This document shows positions 1 through 9,948 of a DNA stretch of 64,000 nucleotides, piece after piece. The notes below the pieces were generated by a model. It did no database searches. It was not told where the DNA came from and saw only the letters and a list, made by a program, of their open reading frames with translations. Location of the stretch: contig JAITSV010000076.1 in NCBI GenBank assembly GCA_031287575.1, positions 62,001 through 126,000 on the forward strand. The letters are read 5' to 3'. This stretch comes from Desulfovibrio sp. (GTDB taxonomy: Bacteria; Desulfobacterota; Desulfovibrionia; Desulfovibrionales; Desulfovibrionaceae). A program made the position numbers and the translations under genes. How positions within the stretch are numbered: the first letter of the stretch is position 1; each line of letters starts with the position of its first letter.

Positions 1-761
1 GAAATGATGGACTGGGTGTCGCACGAGCTGAAGACCCCCATGCAGTCGCTGTGCCTCGCGGCGGACCTGCTGGACCGACGCAAGGACACTCTGGATGCCG
101 AGGGCCGCCTGCTGGTGGAAACCGTGCGCGAGGACGCCGCCCGCCTGCGCACCCTGGCCCAGCAGTTCATGGACATCGCCCGCATGACGCCCTCCGCCCT
201 GCATCTGGCGCGGGACGAGGCGGACCTGCCCGCCCTGCTGGACCGCTGGCTGACGCCCTTCGTGCTGCTGGCCCGCGAAACCGGGGTGCGGCTGGCCGTG
301 GACGCCCGCGAGGCCCCCGTGAAGGTACGGCTGGACGCGGAACGCTTCGCCTGGGTGGTCTCCAACCTGGTGGCCAACGCCCTGCGCGCCAGCCCCACGG
401 ACGGCGAGGTGCGGGTGCGGGTGACCGAGCATCAGGGCCGCGCGGTCATCGAAGTAGAGGACGAAGGCGCGGGCCTGCCGGAAGCCGTGCAGGCGCGCCT
501 GTTCCAGCCCTTCGCCCATGGCCCTGCGGCGGGCGCGCGCGGCGGCCTGTACGGCCTGTACGGTCTGGGCCTTGCCATCACCCGCTCCATCGTGGATGCC
601 CACGGCGGGCACATTGCCTATGAACGGCGCGAGGAACGCGGCTCGCGCTTCACCGTGACCCTGCCGCTGCCGCCCCGCAACGATCAGGCGGACGAATCGG
701 GCACGGGCACTGACGCCGCCGATGACACGACAACGACGAACCATTCCGGCCCGGACATCGG

Positions 762-765
<4 letters not shown>
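1..765 (+). CDS. Sensor histidine kinase, C-terminal part (5' truncated by window edge)
   Basis: This is the catalytic end of a two-component sensor kinase; the frame is open to the first base, so the sensory N-terminus lies outside the window. The visible part starts in the dimerisation/phosphoacceptor domain (H-box WVSHELKTP). It continues into a HATPase_c domain with an N-box (NLVANALRAS), a G1 box (VEDEGAGLP) and a G2-like segment (YGLGLAITRSIVDAHGG). It should autophosphorylate on the H-box histidine and pass phosphate to a receiver. The stop overlaps the start of the next gene by four bases (ATGA), so the downstream sigma-54 regulator is almost certainly its cognate partner. The signal it senses cannot be told from here. 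Confidence 0.93.
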
Positions 766-2366
<1,601 letters not shown>

Positions 2367-2457
2367 ACGCGGCCCTGCTCTGGAAGCCAAGGGCGTCTTT
2401 TCGCTCGCTTCGTCCGATCCCGCCGGTTGCATCGGACGAAACGGCAACCTGAGCCAA

Positions 2458-2636
2458 GGGTTGTTGAAAAACCTGTTTCGGGGCGCCTCTTACGGTCAAA
2501 GACGGCAACTGCTCTACAAATCTTCGAGCATTGCACCCACCAATACAAATAAAAGTTTTGGGGGGAGGGGGCCGGGGGAGGAGACCCTTTTCCAAAAGGG
2601 TCCCTCCCCCGCAACGGTTTGGCTTTTCAACAGCCT
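2458..2636. repeat. Interspersed hairpin repeat, copy 1
   Basis: The element fills the gap between two convergent genes. It is bounded by imperfect inverted ends (GTTGTTGAAAA on the left, TTTTCAACAGCC on the right). It carries the landmarks ACGGCAACTG, TCTTCGAG and ATAAAAGTTTTGGGGGGAGG, then a very strong hairpin at 2574-2610 with arms GACCCTTTT and AAAAGGGTC flanked by G5/C5 runs. All landmarks recur in the same order in a second copy at 14773-15065. The hairpin may also act as a bidirectional transcription terminator here, although no uridine tract follows directly. No coding potential is evident. Confidence 0.75.
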
Positions 2637-3095
2637 CTACCTGGCCAGCCGCAACAACCGCTCCGCCACCACCGCCGGGGCCACGTGGCGGCGCATGGAT
2701 TCAGTGGCGCGCAGTTCACCGCGCAGGGTCATGGGTTCGCTGGCGTGGGCGCTGGTCAGTTGCGCCTCGCAGGCGTCGCGCAGCAGGGCGAACGACGCCT
2801 CCACCTCCGGGTAGTGGTTGTCCTCGCGCCAGGGCAGGCGCAGCGTGGTTTCCGCCTCGCGCCCCGCGTGCGAAGGGGCATCCAGCACGTACACGCCCTT
2901 GGGGGCCTCGCCCGCGCGTTCGCTTTCGCCGGGGTAGCAGTGGGGCCGCCACGAATCGGGCGGTTCGGGAATGGTGGACTGCACCCGCACCGGGGGCACT
3001 GCCAGCGCCTTTTCGTGCGGTTCAAGGGACACGGTGTAGCGCAGCACGGGACGCAAATTGCCACGCTGCTTGTCGATGCGCCATTCGATACGCAT
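2637..3095 (-). CDS. Hypothetical protein, third gene of the MoxR-VWA unit
   Basis: This is a 152-residue soluble protein with no signal peptide or membrane segment and no recognised domain. It is rich in charged residues and Pro, with short hydrophobic strands (RIEWRIDKQRG at the start). Its ATG lies two bases after the stop of the VWA gene, so it is translationally coupled to it, and it ends directly against the repeat element. Context says it works with the MoxR ATPase and the VWA protein, possibly as an adaptor or substrate; that is inference. Confidence 0.8.
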   Translation of the reverse strand: MRIEWRIDKQRGNLRPVLRYTVSLEPHEKALAVPPVRVQSTIPEPPDSWRPHCYPGESERAGEAPKGVYVLDAPSHAGREAETTLRLPWREDNHYPEVEASFALLRDACEAQLTSAHASEPMTLRGELRATESMRRHVAPAVVAERLLRLAR

Positions 3096-3097
3096 GG

Positions 3098-4642
3098 TCA
3101 GGCTCCTTCATGCAGGGCCAGCACCTCGCCGAAGGGCGGGGCGTCGTCCGTCCCTACGGGGCGGGTGGACGCCCACAGCACCGGGTACGGCGGCGGCGCG
3201 GGAAAACGGTTGCATTCAAGGTCGGTCAGGCAGATCAGGCAGGCCGGGCGCAGGCCGTCGGCATCCACGCGGGCGAAGGCCGGGCGGTAGTCGGTGCCGC
3301 CCCCACCGCGCGGGGTCAGACGCAGGGGCAGGTCCCAGCGGGTCAGGTGCAGCACGTCCTGCACGGCGCAGTCGCAGTAGATCACCGTGAGCCGGGTGTC
3401 GAAGTCCTGCAATATGGCGGACACCTCGCCGCAGAAGCGGGCCAGCGCGGCGTCGTCCACCGAACCGGAACTGTCGATGACCAGCACCAGTTCCGGCAGG
3501 TCCTGCGAACGCAGGGACGGCAGGTGCAGCCCCATGTGCACGTAGCGCCGGTTGGGCGGCGTCCACGAATAGTCGTTGGCCGTGCACTGGCGGATGAACC
3601 GGCGCAGCAGGGTGCGCCAGTCCAGCGGCGGGTGCAGGGCCTGCCCGGCCAGCCGTTCCAGCCCGGCGGGCAGGTCGCCCATGAAGCGCGCCCCCTGCAC
3701 CGCCTGCCCCAGGTCGATGCGCAGATCGCGCTCGGCCCGGCGGCGGGCCGCGTCGGAGGCATCGCCTTGCAAGGCGGGATGGTCGCGCACCTCGCCGGAA
3801 AAGGACGTTTCCACGGTGTCGCGGCCTTCGCCATCGCCCGTGCGGTCGCCGCCGCGCCCGTCCGCGTCGTCCCCTTCCGGCAGTTCCGGCGGGGCCTGTT
3901 CCGGGTCGCTGCGGCGCTGCGTGGCCGGGGTTTCTTCCGGCTGGTCGCCGGACGCGCCGGAGCGCGCCCCGCTGGCCTCTGCCTCGCCCTGGGCCTTGTC
4001 GCCGGTGCCGCCGCCCTTCTCTTCTTCCTGCATGCGCGACAGCACGGCGTAGATGTCTTCCGCCGTGCGGCCCCGGTGTTCCGGCGCGTCCAGGAATCCG
4101 GCGGGCAGGGTGAAGCCCGCGTCCAGCAGGATGCCGTTCACCGCGTAGTCGCAGGCGCGGTTCCACAGGCCCTCGTCGCGCCCGTCACGGCGCACGTGGT
4201 GGCCGCAGACCACGTGCAGCACCTCGTGCGCCTGCATGGCAGTGACCATGGCGTCCGGCAGGGCGGCCACCCGGCGCGGGTTGAAGCCCAGGGTCACGCC
4301 GTCGGTCCACAGGCCATCGCAGGCCGGGTCCGCCTTCAGGTGCAGGCGCAGGGCCAGCGAGCCGAAAAAGGGATGGTCCAGCACCAGCGCGGCGCGGGCG
4401 CGCAGCATGCGCCCGTGGCCCTCGGTTTCCAGCGTCCTTTCGGTGGGGCCGGAAGGGGCGGGGGATTCGGGGGCGACGGGGAAAGAGCCCACGGACCCGG
4501 CGGCGGCAGGTGCGACGGGTGCAACGGGCGCACCATCCGCTCCCCCGGCAGGCGTTCCGCCAAGCAGTTCACCCGGCAAGCCCGCCGGAACCGACGCAAC
4601 GGGCCGCCTGCCGGGCCGGAAGTCGGCAATCTCCGGGTGCAC
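3098..4642 (-). CDS. VWA-like/DUF2201 protein with HExxH motif
   Basis: The protein partners a MoxR-type AAA+ ATPase. It has an N-terminal metallopeptidase-like region with LDHPFFGSLALRL and a zinc-binding-type AHEVLH motif. A low-complexity acidic Gly/Asp/Glu linker follows, then a C-terminal von Willebrand A-like domain with the metal-site motif LVIDSSGSV. This arrangement matches the COG3864/DUF2201 family. The frame stays open far upstream through the MoxR gene. I chose a GTG at 4642, eight bases after the MoxR stop; an ATG about 230 bases downstream would start right at the conserved core. No transmembrane segment is visible, so it is probably cytoplasmic. Confidence 0.82.
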   Translation of the reverse strand: MHPEIADFRPGRRPVASVPAGLPGELLGGTPAGGADGAPVAPVAPAAAGSVGSFPVAPESPAPSGPTERTLETEGHGRMLRARAALVLDHPFFGSLALRLHLKADPACDGLWTDGVTLGFNPRRVAALPDAMVTAMQAHEVLHVVCGHHVRRDGRDEGLWNRACDYAVNGILLDAGFTLPAGFLDAPEHRGRTAEDIYAVLSRMQEEEKGGGTGDKAQGEAEASGARSGASGDQPEETPATQRRSDPEQAPPELPEGDDADGRGGDRTGDGEGRDTVETSFSGEVRDHPALQGDASDAARRRAERDLRIDLGQAVQGARFMGDLPAGLERLAGQALHPPLDWRTLLRRFIRQCTANDYSWTPPNRRYVHMGLHLPSLRSQDLPELVLVIDSSGSVDDAALARFCGEVSAILQDFDTRLTVIYCDCAVQDVLHLTRWDLPLRLTPRGGGGTDYRPAFARVDADGLRPACLICLTDLECNRFPAPPPYPVLWASTRPVGTDDAPPFGEVLALHEGA

Positions 4643-4650
4643 GGCCCCGC

Positions 4651-5634
4651 TCACAGCAGCACGTGGGCGTTGGCCTGCGCCCACCGTGCGAAGGACGGCG
4701 TTTCCACCACCGTGGTGTCGGCGCGCACGGAATCGCGCATCAGCAGCACGCCGAATTCCACGGGCAGGCGGTCGGCGTAGCACACCAGCGCCTCCATGGT
4801 GTCGGGCGCGGCATGGCGGGCCAGGGCCTCGCAGATGGCGTAGGCGGCGGCGGGTTCGTCGGGCACCGGGGCATCGTGAGGGGCGGCCAGCACATCGCCC
4901 GGCTCCGGCAGGTCGCGCCACACCCGGAGGAAGCCCGCGAATTCGGCGGCGGCCCCTTCGCCCACGGCCCCGCGCACCAGGTCGTATTCCACGGCCTCGT
5001 CCGGACCGGCGGCCAGCATGTCGGACACGTATTCCCAGGTGCGCGGCGAGGGAAAGGCCCGGTCGGCCACGGCGGGGTCGAAGTCGTGCAGCAGGCGCGG
5101 ACGAAAGCGCAGGAAGGCCGTGACCTCGGACCGGATGTTCGCGGACTGCGCCCAGCCCAGCCAGTCGTCGAGGTCCGTCTCGAAGTCCAGGTGCACCATG
5201 CGGTTGGCCAACGCGGTGGGCATGCGGTGGGTTACCGCCCGGTCCTGCTCGCGGTTGCCCGCCGCCACCACGGCCCAGCCGTCCGGCAGGCGGTATTCGC
5301 CAAGCTGGCGGTCCAGGATCAACTGGTAGCACGCGGCCTGCACCAGCGGCGGCGCGGCGTTCAGTTCGTCCAGAAACAGGATGCCCCGTCCGTCATCGGG
5401 CAGGAACGAGGGCGGGCACCACCGGGCGCGCCCGGTGGCGTCTATGGTGGGCAGGCCGCGCAGGTCCACGGGGTCCAGCAGCACGGCGCGGATGTCGCGC
5501 AGGTCCATGCCGAGATTGGCGGCAACCTGCGCCACCACCCGGCTTTTGCCCACGCCCGGCGCGCCCCACAGGAACACGGGACGGCGGATGGCCACCAGCG
5601 TGGCAAGGGCGCGGGCGATCTGGGAAGGAATCAT
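4651..5634 (-). CDS. MoxR-family AAA+ ATPase
   Basis: A 327-residue AAA+ ATPase of the MoxR type, which remodels or matures partner proteins that carry VWA domains. Walker A is GAPGVGKS near residue 27, Walker B is ILFLDELNAA, and a sensor-like Asn sits in AAGNREQD. The start is an ATG preceded by GGAG at seven bases; the frame is open further upstream but that extension is Arg/Pro-rich and lacks a ribosome site. It is the first gene of a three-gene unit with the VWA protein and a small hypothetical protein. The substrate is unknown. Confidence 0.88.
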   Translation of the reverse strand: MIPSQIARALATLVAIRRPVFLWGAPGVGKSRVVAQVAANLGMDLRDIRAVLLDPVDLRGLPTIDATGRARWCPPSFLPDDGRGILFLDELNAAPPLVQAACYQLILDRQLGEYRLPDGWAVVAAGNREQDRAVTHRMPTALANRMVHLDFETDLDDWLGWAQSANIRSEVTAFLRFRPRLLHDFDPAVADRAFPSPRTWEYVSDMLAAGPDEAVEYDLVRGAVGEGAAAEFAGFLRVWRDLPEPGDVLAAPHDAPVPDEPAAAYAICEALARHAAPDTMEALVCYADRLPVEFGVLLMRDSVRADTTVVETPSFARWAQANAHVLL

Positions 5635-6157
5635 GAAGGCTCCAGAGGATAAAGGAATGGCGAGAGGGGGGACGGCGGCAGATGCTCTCCGACGAAGTCG
5701 AACGGCGGTCCGCCGAAAGGCGCGGCGCACCCGGCAAACCCCGCAGCAGGCGTATTGGACGGACACCATGTCGAGGGGAGGCACATGCCGGGCACGCCGC
5801 CCTGCCGGGCCGCCGCCGCATTCCGCCGGATGACGGCGCAACACGGAACGGCCACGGAGCAGGCGTGACGCCGACGGGGGTTACGGCCCGTTTGCCTCGC
5901 GGTCATGGCGCAGGGGGGCGGCGTCATCGGTGCGGGGTGGGCCTCGTCGGCGGCACCCCCTGTGTATTGAAATTGAAAATCGAAGTCAATAAAAGTCGTA
6001 ACTGCCCACGCCCCCGTCGAAGGGCAGGCAGATTTCCCTTCAAGCACACATTCTGAACCGGCCAGGAAACCGGCCAGGCTGGTCACGCTATCCTGCGTAT
6101 CATTGCAAATTCAAACAACAAATACTCTGCATACCAACCGGCCACCCCCTTTGGATG
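5635..6157. other. Intergenic region upstream of the MoxR unit
   Basis: About 520 bases without a supported gene. The part near 5960-6130 is noticeably AT-richer than the surroundings and is the likely promoter region of the MoxR operon. A weak Fur-box-like string TGAAAATCGAAGTCA occurs at 5974-5988. A short direct repeat, CCGGCCAGG, occurs twice near 6060-6085. Confidence 0.4.
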
Positions 6158-6192
6158 CAAAAACGGCGGCCCTTCGCGGAGCCGCCGTTTTC
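6158..6192 (-). terminator. Rho-independent terminator after pstA
   Basis: An 11-bp perfect stem, AAAACGGCGGC paired with GCCGCCGTTTT around a 10-base loop, lies just beyond the pstA stop. The A/T ends give a uridine tract on either strand, so it could work in both directions. Confidence 0.85.
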
Positions 6193-6236
6193 ATGCCTCA
6201 TTTTCCGTCCCGCCACTGACTGGTGTGCCAGTTCTT

Positions 6237-7406
6237 CTACCACTTGCGCTCATACTTGTTGCGCAACCAGATGGCCGTGGCGTTCATGCCCAGCAGCAGC
6301 ACCAGCAGCACCAGAATGCCCGCGGCGGTGCGCTCGGAAAAGGCCCGCTGCGAATCCGACGCCCAGGTGAATATCTGGGCGGGCAGCACCGTGGCCGCGC
6401 TGTTGAAGTTTTCCGGCGCCTCCGGGATGTAGGCCATCATGCCCACGATGAGCAGGGGCGCGGTTTCGCCCATGGCGCGGGCCAGGCCGATGATGGTGCC
6501 GGTCAGGACGCCCGGCAGCGACAGCGGCAGCACGTGGTGCCACACCACCTGCAACGGCGTGGCCCCAAGGGCCAGTGCCGCCTCGCGGATGGACGGGGGA
6601 ATGGACCGGATGGCCGCCCGCGTGCTGATGATGATGGCGGGCAGGGTCATCAGCGACAGGGTGAGCCCGCCCACCATGGCCGACGACCGGGGCACCCCCA
6701 TGAAGTTGATGAAGATGGCCAGCCCCAGCAGCCCGTACAGGATGGACGGGATGGCCGCCAGGTTGTTGATGTTCACCTCGATGATCTGGGTCAGCCGGTT
6801 GTCCGGCGCGAATTCCTCCAGATACACCGCGCACATCACCCCCACGGGAAAGCTGATGGCCAGGGTGATCAGCAGCACGTACAGCGAGCCGATGGCCGCC
6901 GCGCGGATGCCCGCCAGTTCCGGCAGCTTGGAATCGCCCGCCTCGAAGAACCCCCAGTTGAAGGCCAGGCGCGCCTTGCCCTCCTGGCGCATGGTGTCCA
7001 CCAGGGTCTGGTGCCTGGGCCGCAGCCGGTTGGGATTGCCCTTCATGTACTGGTCGGTGTCCGCGCTGGCCAGCACCCACAGCTGCTGCGAGGTGCCGAT
7101 GAGTCTGCTGTTCTCGGCCATCATGGACGGAATGAGCCGAGTGAAGCTGCGCGAGACGATCTGCACCGTATCCGGATCCATGGCGGCGTAGGGGTTGTCG
7201 TGCGCCTCGGCCGTGTAGTTCACGGTCACCAGCAGTTCCCCCTGCTGAAAGGCGGGGTAGCCCTTGCGCCCGATGTCGAACAGAAAGAACACCAGAAACG
7301 CCCCGGCCAGAACCAGCGCGGAAATGGCGCACAGGCGAAAGCGCGTTTCCGCCGCGCGCCGCTTGCGCAGCAGTTTCTTTTCGTCAATGCCGAACAACGA
7401 TGCCAT
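6237..7406 (-). CDS. pstA: Phosphate ABC transporter permease PstA (long form)
   Basis: One of the two inner-membrane permeases of the high-affinity phosphate importer. The N-terminus (RRRAAETRFRL, then a membrane helix and a roughly 130-residue extracytoplasmic stretch containing GYPAFQ) matches the DUF3333 extension of long PstA proteins. The C-terminal half has five or so helices and the ABC-permease EAA loop (REAALALGATPLQVVWHHVLPLSLPGVLTG). It lies 12 bases after pstC in the order pstS-pstC-pstA. A pstB ATPase does not follow, and a terminator closes the operon. Confidence 0.94.
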   Translation of the reverse strand: MASLFGIDEKKLLRKRRAAETRFRLCAISALVLAGAFLVFFLFDIGRKGYPAFQQGELLVTVNYTAEAHDNPYAAMDPDTVQIVSRSFTRLIPSMMAENSRLIGTSQQLWVLASADTDQYMKGNPNRLRPRHQTLVDTMRQEGKARLAFNWGFFEAGDSKLPELAGIRAAAIGSLYVLLITLAISFPVGVMCAVYLEEFAPDNRLTQIIEVNINNLAAIPSILYGLLGLAIFINFMGVPRSSAMVGGLTLSLMTLPAIIISTRAAIRSIPPSIREAALALGATPLQVVWHHVLPLSLPGVLTGTIIGLARAMGETAPLLIVGMMAYIPEAPENFNSAATVLPAQIFTWASDSQRAFSERTAAGILVLLVLLLGMNATAIWLRNKYERKW

Positions 7407-7418
7407 GCTGCTGCCCCC

Positions 7419-8663
7419 CTACTCGTACTGTTCGCGGAACTTGCGGATGACCACCAGCGACACCACGTTGAGCACCAGCGTCAGCACCAGCAGCACAAGG
7501 CCCAGCCCGAAGGCCGAAAGGGTCTGCGGGCTGTCGAAGGCCTGGTCGCCGGTCAGCGAATCCACGATGCTCACGGTGACCGTGGTCATGCTCTTCAGCG
7601 GGTTCCACGTCAGGTTGGGCATGAGCCCGGCGGCCATGACCACGATCATGGTTTCGCCCACCGCGCGCGACACGGCCAGCAGCACGGCGGAAACCACGCC
7701 CGGCAGGGCTGCGGGCAACACCACCTTGCGGATGGTTTCCGACGTGGTGGCGCCCAGCGCGTACGAACCTTCGCGCATGGCCTGGGGCACCGCGTTGATC
7801 ACGTCGTCCGACAGCGAGGAAACAAGGGGAATGATCATCACCCCCATCACCAGACCAGGGGCGAGGGCATTGGTGTATTCCGCCTCCAGCCCCACCAGTT
7901 CCGCCAGGTGCACGATAAACGGGCTGACCGTGATGGCCGCGAAAAACCCATAGACCACGGTGGGGATGCCCGCCAGAATTTCCAGCGCGGGCTTGGCGAT
8001 GCGGCGCACCCGCTGACTGGCGTATTCGGCCATGTACACCGCCGCGAACAGCCCCATGGGCACGGCCACCAGCATGGCCACGGCGGTGATGTAGAAGGTG
8101 CCCGCGAACAGCGGCAGCGAGCCGAATTCCGGCGTGGCCACGTTGCCGTCGGCCCGGCCCGTGGAAATCAGGAAGGCCGTTTCCGGGCTCCACTTGGTGC
8201 CGGTCAGGAAGTCCCACAGGTTCACCAGCCGGAAGAACTGCATGGCCTCGAACACCACCGAGACCACGATGCCGATGGTGATGAGGATGGAAATGCACGA
8301 GGCGCCGATGAGCGCCCAGCGCACCGCGCCTTCCACGCTGTGGATGGCGCGAAAATCGCGCCCGATGGCCCGCTGCGACCACACCAGGCCGAACGCGGCC
8401 AGGGCCACGCCCCCGCCCGCCAGCACCGGCCCGGGCACGGTGGCGATGTGCAGCAGGTGCAACAGCCCCGCCAGCACGAACAGCCCCATGGACGGCAGGG
8501 CCACCCACAGGCACGAATACCACCCGTAGTACACGAGCGGCGAATGGAATTCCGTGCCCCGCGCATTGTCGGCCCCCGCCCTGCGGCGGGCCGCCATGTA
8601 CGCCAGCACCGAAAGCGGCAATATGGCCATCAGGGCCATCTGCAACGCGCTTCCCATGGTCAT
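7419..8663 (-). CDS. pstC: Phosphate ABC transporter permease PstC with N-terminal membrane extension
   Basis: The second permease of the Pst importer. The conserved permease core begins near residue 115 (RWALIGASCISILITIGIVVS) and carries the EAA loop REGSYALGATTSETIRKVVLPAALPG. Ahead of it are about 110 extra residues with three predicted helices (the DUF3708-type extension seen in long PstC proteins). The ATG at 8663 is preceded by GGGAA; a GTG ten codons upstream is possible. It follows pstS after 91 bases that hold two hairpins and precedes pstA. Confidence 0.92.
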   Translation of the reverse strand: MTMGSALQMALMAILPLSVLAYMAARRRAGADNARGTEFHSPLVYYGWYSCLWVALPSMGLFVLAGLLHLLHIATVPGPVLAGGGVALAAFGLVWSQRAIGRDFRAIHSVEGAVRWALIGASCISILITIGIVVSVVFEAMQFFRLVNLWDFLTGTKWSPETAFLISTGRADGNVATPEFGSLPLFAGTFYITAVAMLVAVPMGLFAAVYMAEYASQRVRRIAKPALEILAGIPTVVYGFFAAITVSPFIVHLAELVGLEAEYTNALAPGLVMGVMIIPLVSSLSDDVINAVPQAMREGSYALGATTSETIRKVVLPAALPGVVSAVLLAVSRAVGETMIVVMAAGLMPNLTWNPLKSMTTVTVSIVDSLTGDQAFDSPQTLSAFGLGLVLLVLTLVLNVVSLVVIRKFREQYE

Positions 8664-8678
8664 GTGCGTTCCCGTTGG

Positions 8679-8739
8679 CCGGGGGGCGCGCACCCCCCGG
8701 AAATGGTGAAGGCCGGGGAAGGCGCATCCCTTCCCCGGC
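8679..8739 (-). promoter_or_regulatory. Two intercistronic hairpins between pstS and pstC
   Basis: Two perfect stems lie between the genes: CCGGGGGG/CCCCCCGG at 8679-8700 and GCCGGGGAAGG/CCTTCCCCGGC at 8712-8739. Such hairpins after a binding-protein gene usually stabilise its mRNA or partly terminate transcription, so pstS would be made in excess over the permeases. No uridine tract follows, so partial read-through is expected. Confidence 0.6.
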
Positions 8740-8754
8740 GCGTGCGGCTTGTGG

Positions 8755-9789
8755 CTACTTCAGGTCAGCGGCGGTCAGCTTCTTGAGGCTGGTCACGTCC
8801 TTGCGCACCTTTTCACGCTCGGCGGCGGGCAGCGGGATGAGACCGATGGTCTTCAGGTAGCCGGCGTCGCCGATCATCTTTTCGGACATGAACAGGTCCA
8901 CGTATTCCTTCAGGCCGGCGATCTTACCCACGTGGGCGTCCTTCACGTAGAAGTACAGCGCGCGGGAGATGGGGTACTTGGCCGAGGAAATGGCATCGAA
9001 GGTGGGGGCGTTGCCTTCCACGGTGCAGCCCTTGATGCGGTCCTTGTTCTCGGCCAGGAAACTGTAGCCGAAGATGCCCACGGCCTCGGTGTCCTTGGTC
9101 AGCTTCTGCACGATGAGGTTGTCGTTTTCACCGGCGGGCACGTAGGGGCCGTCCTGGCGGATCTTCTTGTACTGGACGGCGTCCTTGCCCAGCACGGCCT
9201 TGAAGGTCTCGTCCTTGCCGGTGAACTTTTCGACCACCATCTCGATGAAGGCGTCGCGGGTGCCGGAAGTGGCGGGCGGGCCGTAGATGACGATCTTGCG
9301 GTCGGGCAGGGCCGGGTTCAGCTGCTTCCAGGTCTTGTAGGGGTTGGGCGCCAGCTTGCCGTCCACGGGCACTTCTTCCAGCACGGCCAGGGCCAGGTCC
9401 TTCAGGGTCAGGTTCATGTCGGCGTTGCCGATGTTCTGGGCGATGACGATGCCGTCGAAGCCGATCTTGGCTTCGGTGATCTCGGTGACGCCGTTCTTGG
9501 CGTTGGTTTCCAGTTCCTCGACCTTCATGCGGCGCGAGGAGTTGGTGATGTCCGGGGTGTCGGGGCCCACGCCCGCGTAGAACAGCTTGTGGCCGCCGCC
9601 GGAACCGGTGGATTCGACCACGGGCGACTTGAACTGCTTGTTGGTGGCGCCGAATTCTTCGGCCACGGCGCTGGAGAAGGGATACACGGTGCTGGAACCC
9701 ACGATGCGGATCTGGTCGCGGGCTTCGGCCACACCGGCCAGCGACAGCACGAGCGCGGCGGCCAGCGCCATTTTCTTGAACGACTTCAT
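8755..9789 (-). CDS. pstS: Phosphate-binding periplasmic protein PstS
   Basis: The periplasmic phosphate receptor of the Pst system, 344 residues. A signal peptide (MKSFKKMALAAALVLSLAGVA, cleavage after AEA near residue 23) precedes the mature protein. The phosphate-contact motifs are typical: IVGSSTVYPFS, ESTGSGGGHKLF and PPATSGTRDAF. It is the first gene of the operon. No clean PhoB box was found in the 150 bases upstream; TTGTCAC and TTGTAAC occur there with unusual spacing. Confidence 0.95.
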   Translation of the reverse strand: MKSFKKMALAAALVLSLAGVAEARDQIRIVGSSTVYPFSSAVAEEFGATNKQFKSPVVESTGSGGGHKLFYAGVGPDTPDITNSSRRMKVEELETNAKNGVTEITEAKIGFDGIVIAQNIGNADMNLTLKDLALAVLEEVPVDGKLAPNPYKTWKQLNPALPDRKIVIYGPPATSGTRDAFIEMVVEKFTGKDETFKAVLGKDAVQYKKIRQDGPYVPAGENDNLIVQKLTKDTEAVGIFGYSFLAENKDRIKGCTVEGNAPTFDAISSAKYPISRALYFYVKDAHVGKIAGLKEYVDLFMSEKMIGDAGYLKTIGLIPLPAAEREKVRKDVTSLKKLTAADLK

Positions 9790-9948
9790 TGCAAGCCTCC
9801 CTTACGGTTCCCGGTTGGGGGTAATTGTGTGCGATTCAGCGTCAACGCGCCACAAGAAGTAGCCAGCGCAGGTTACGGCCTGTTGTGACAACCGTTACAA
9901 TCCTGTGTCGCGTCTTTTTTCCGTGCCGCACGGCGCGCACGCGCCGTG

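Noticed and set aside
3098..5332. VWA gene extended through the MoxR gene
   Set aside because: The upstream part is out-of-frame translation of the MoxR ATPase (Arg/Gly/Pro-rich). The real start must be near or after the MoxR stop.
5974..5988. Fur box upstream of the MoxR operon
   Set aside because: Only one half of the palindrome fits (TGAAAAT), and the site is more than 300 bases from the gene.
6225..8786. 853-codon open frame opposite pstA-pstC
   Set aside because: Same reason: mirror of two clear permease genes, with low-complexity His/Gln/Gly translation.
9800..9910. PhoB box upstream of pstS
   Set aside because: TTGTAAC and TTGTCAC are only 9 bases apart instead of the usual 11, and no second pair is present.
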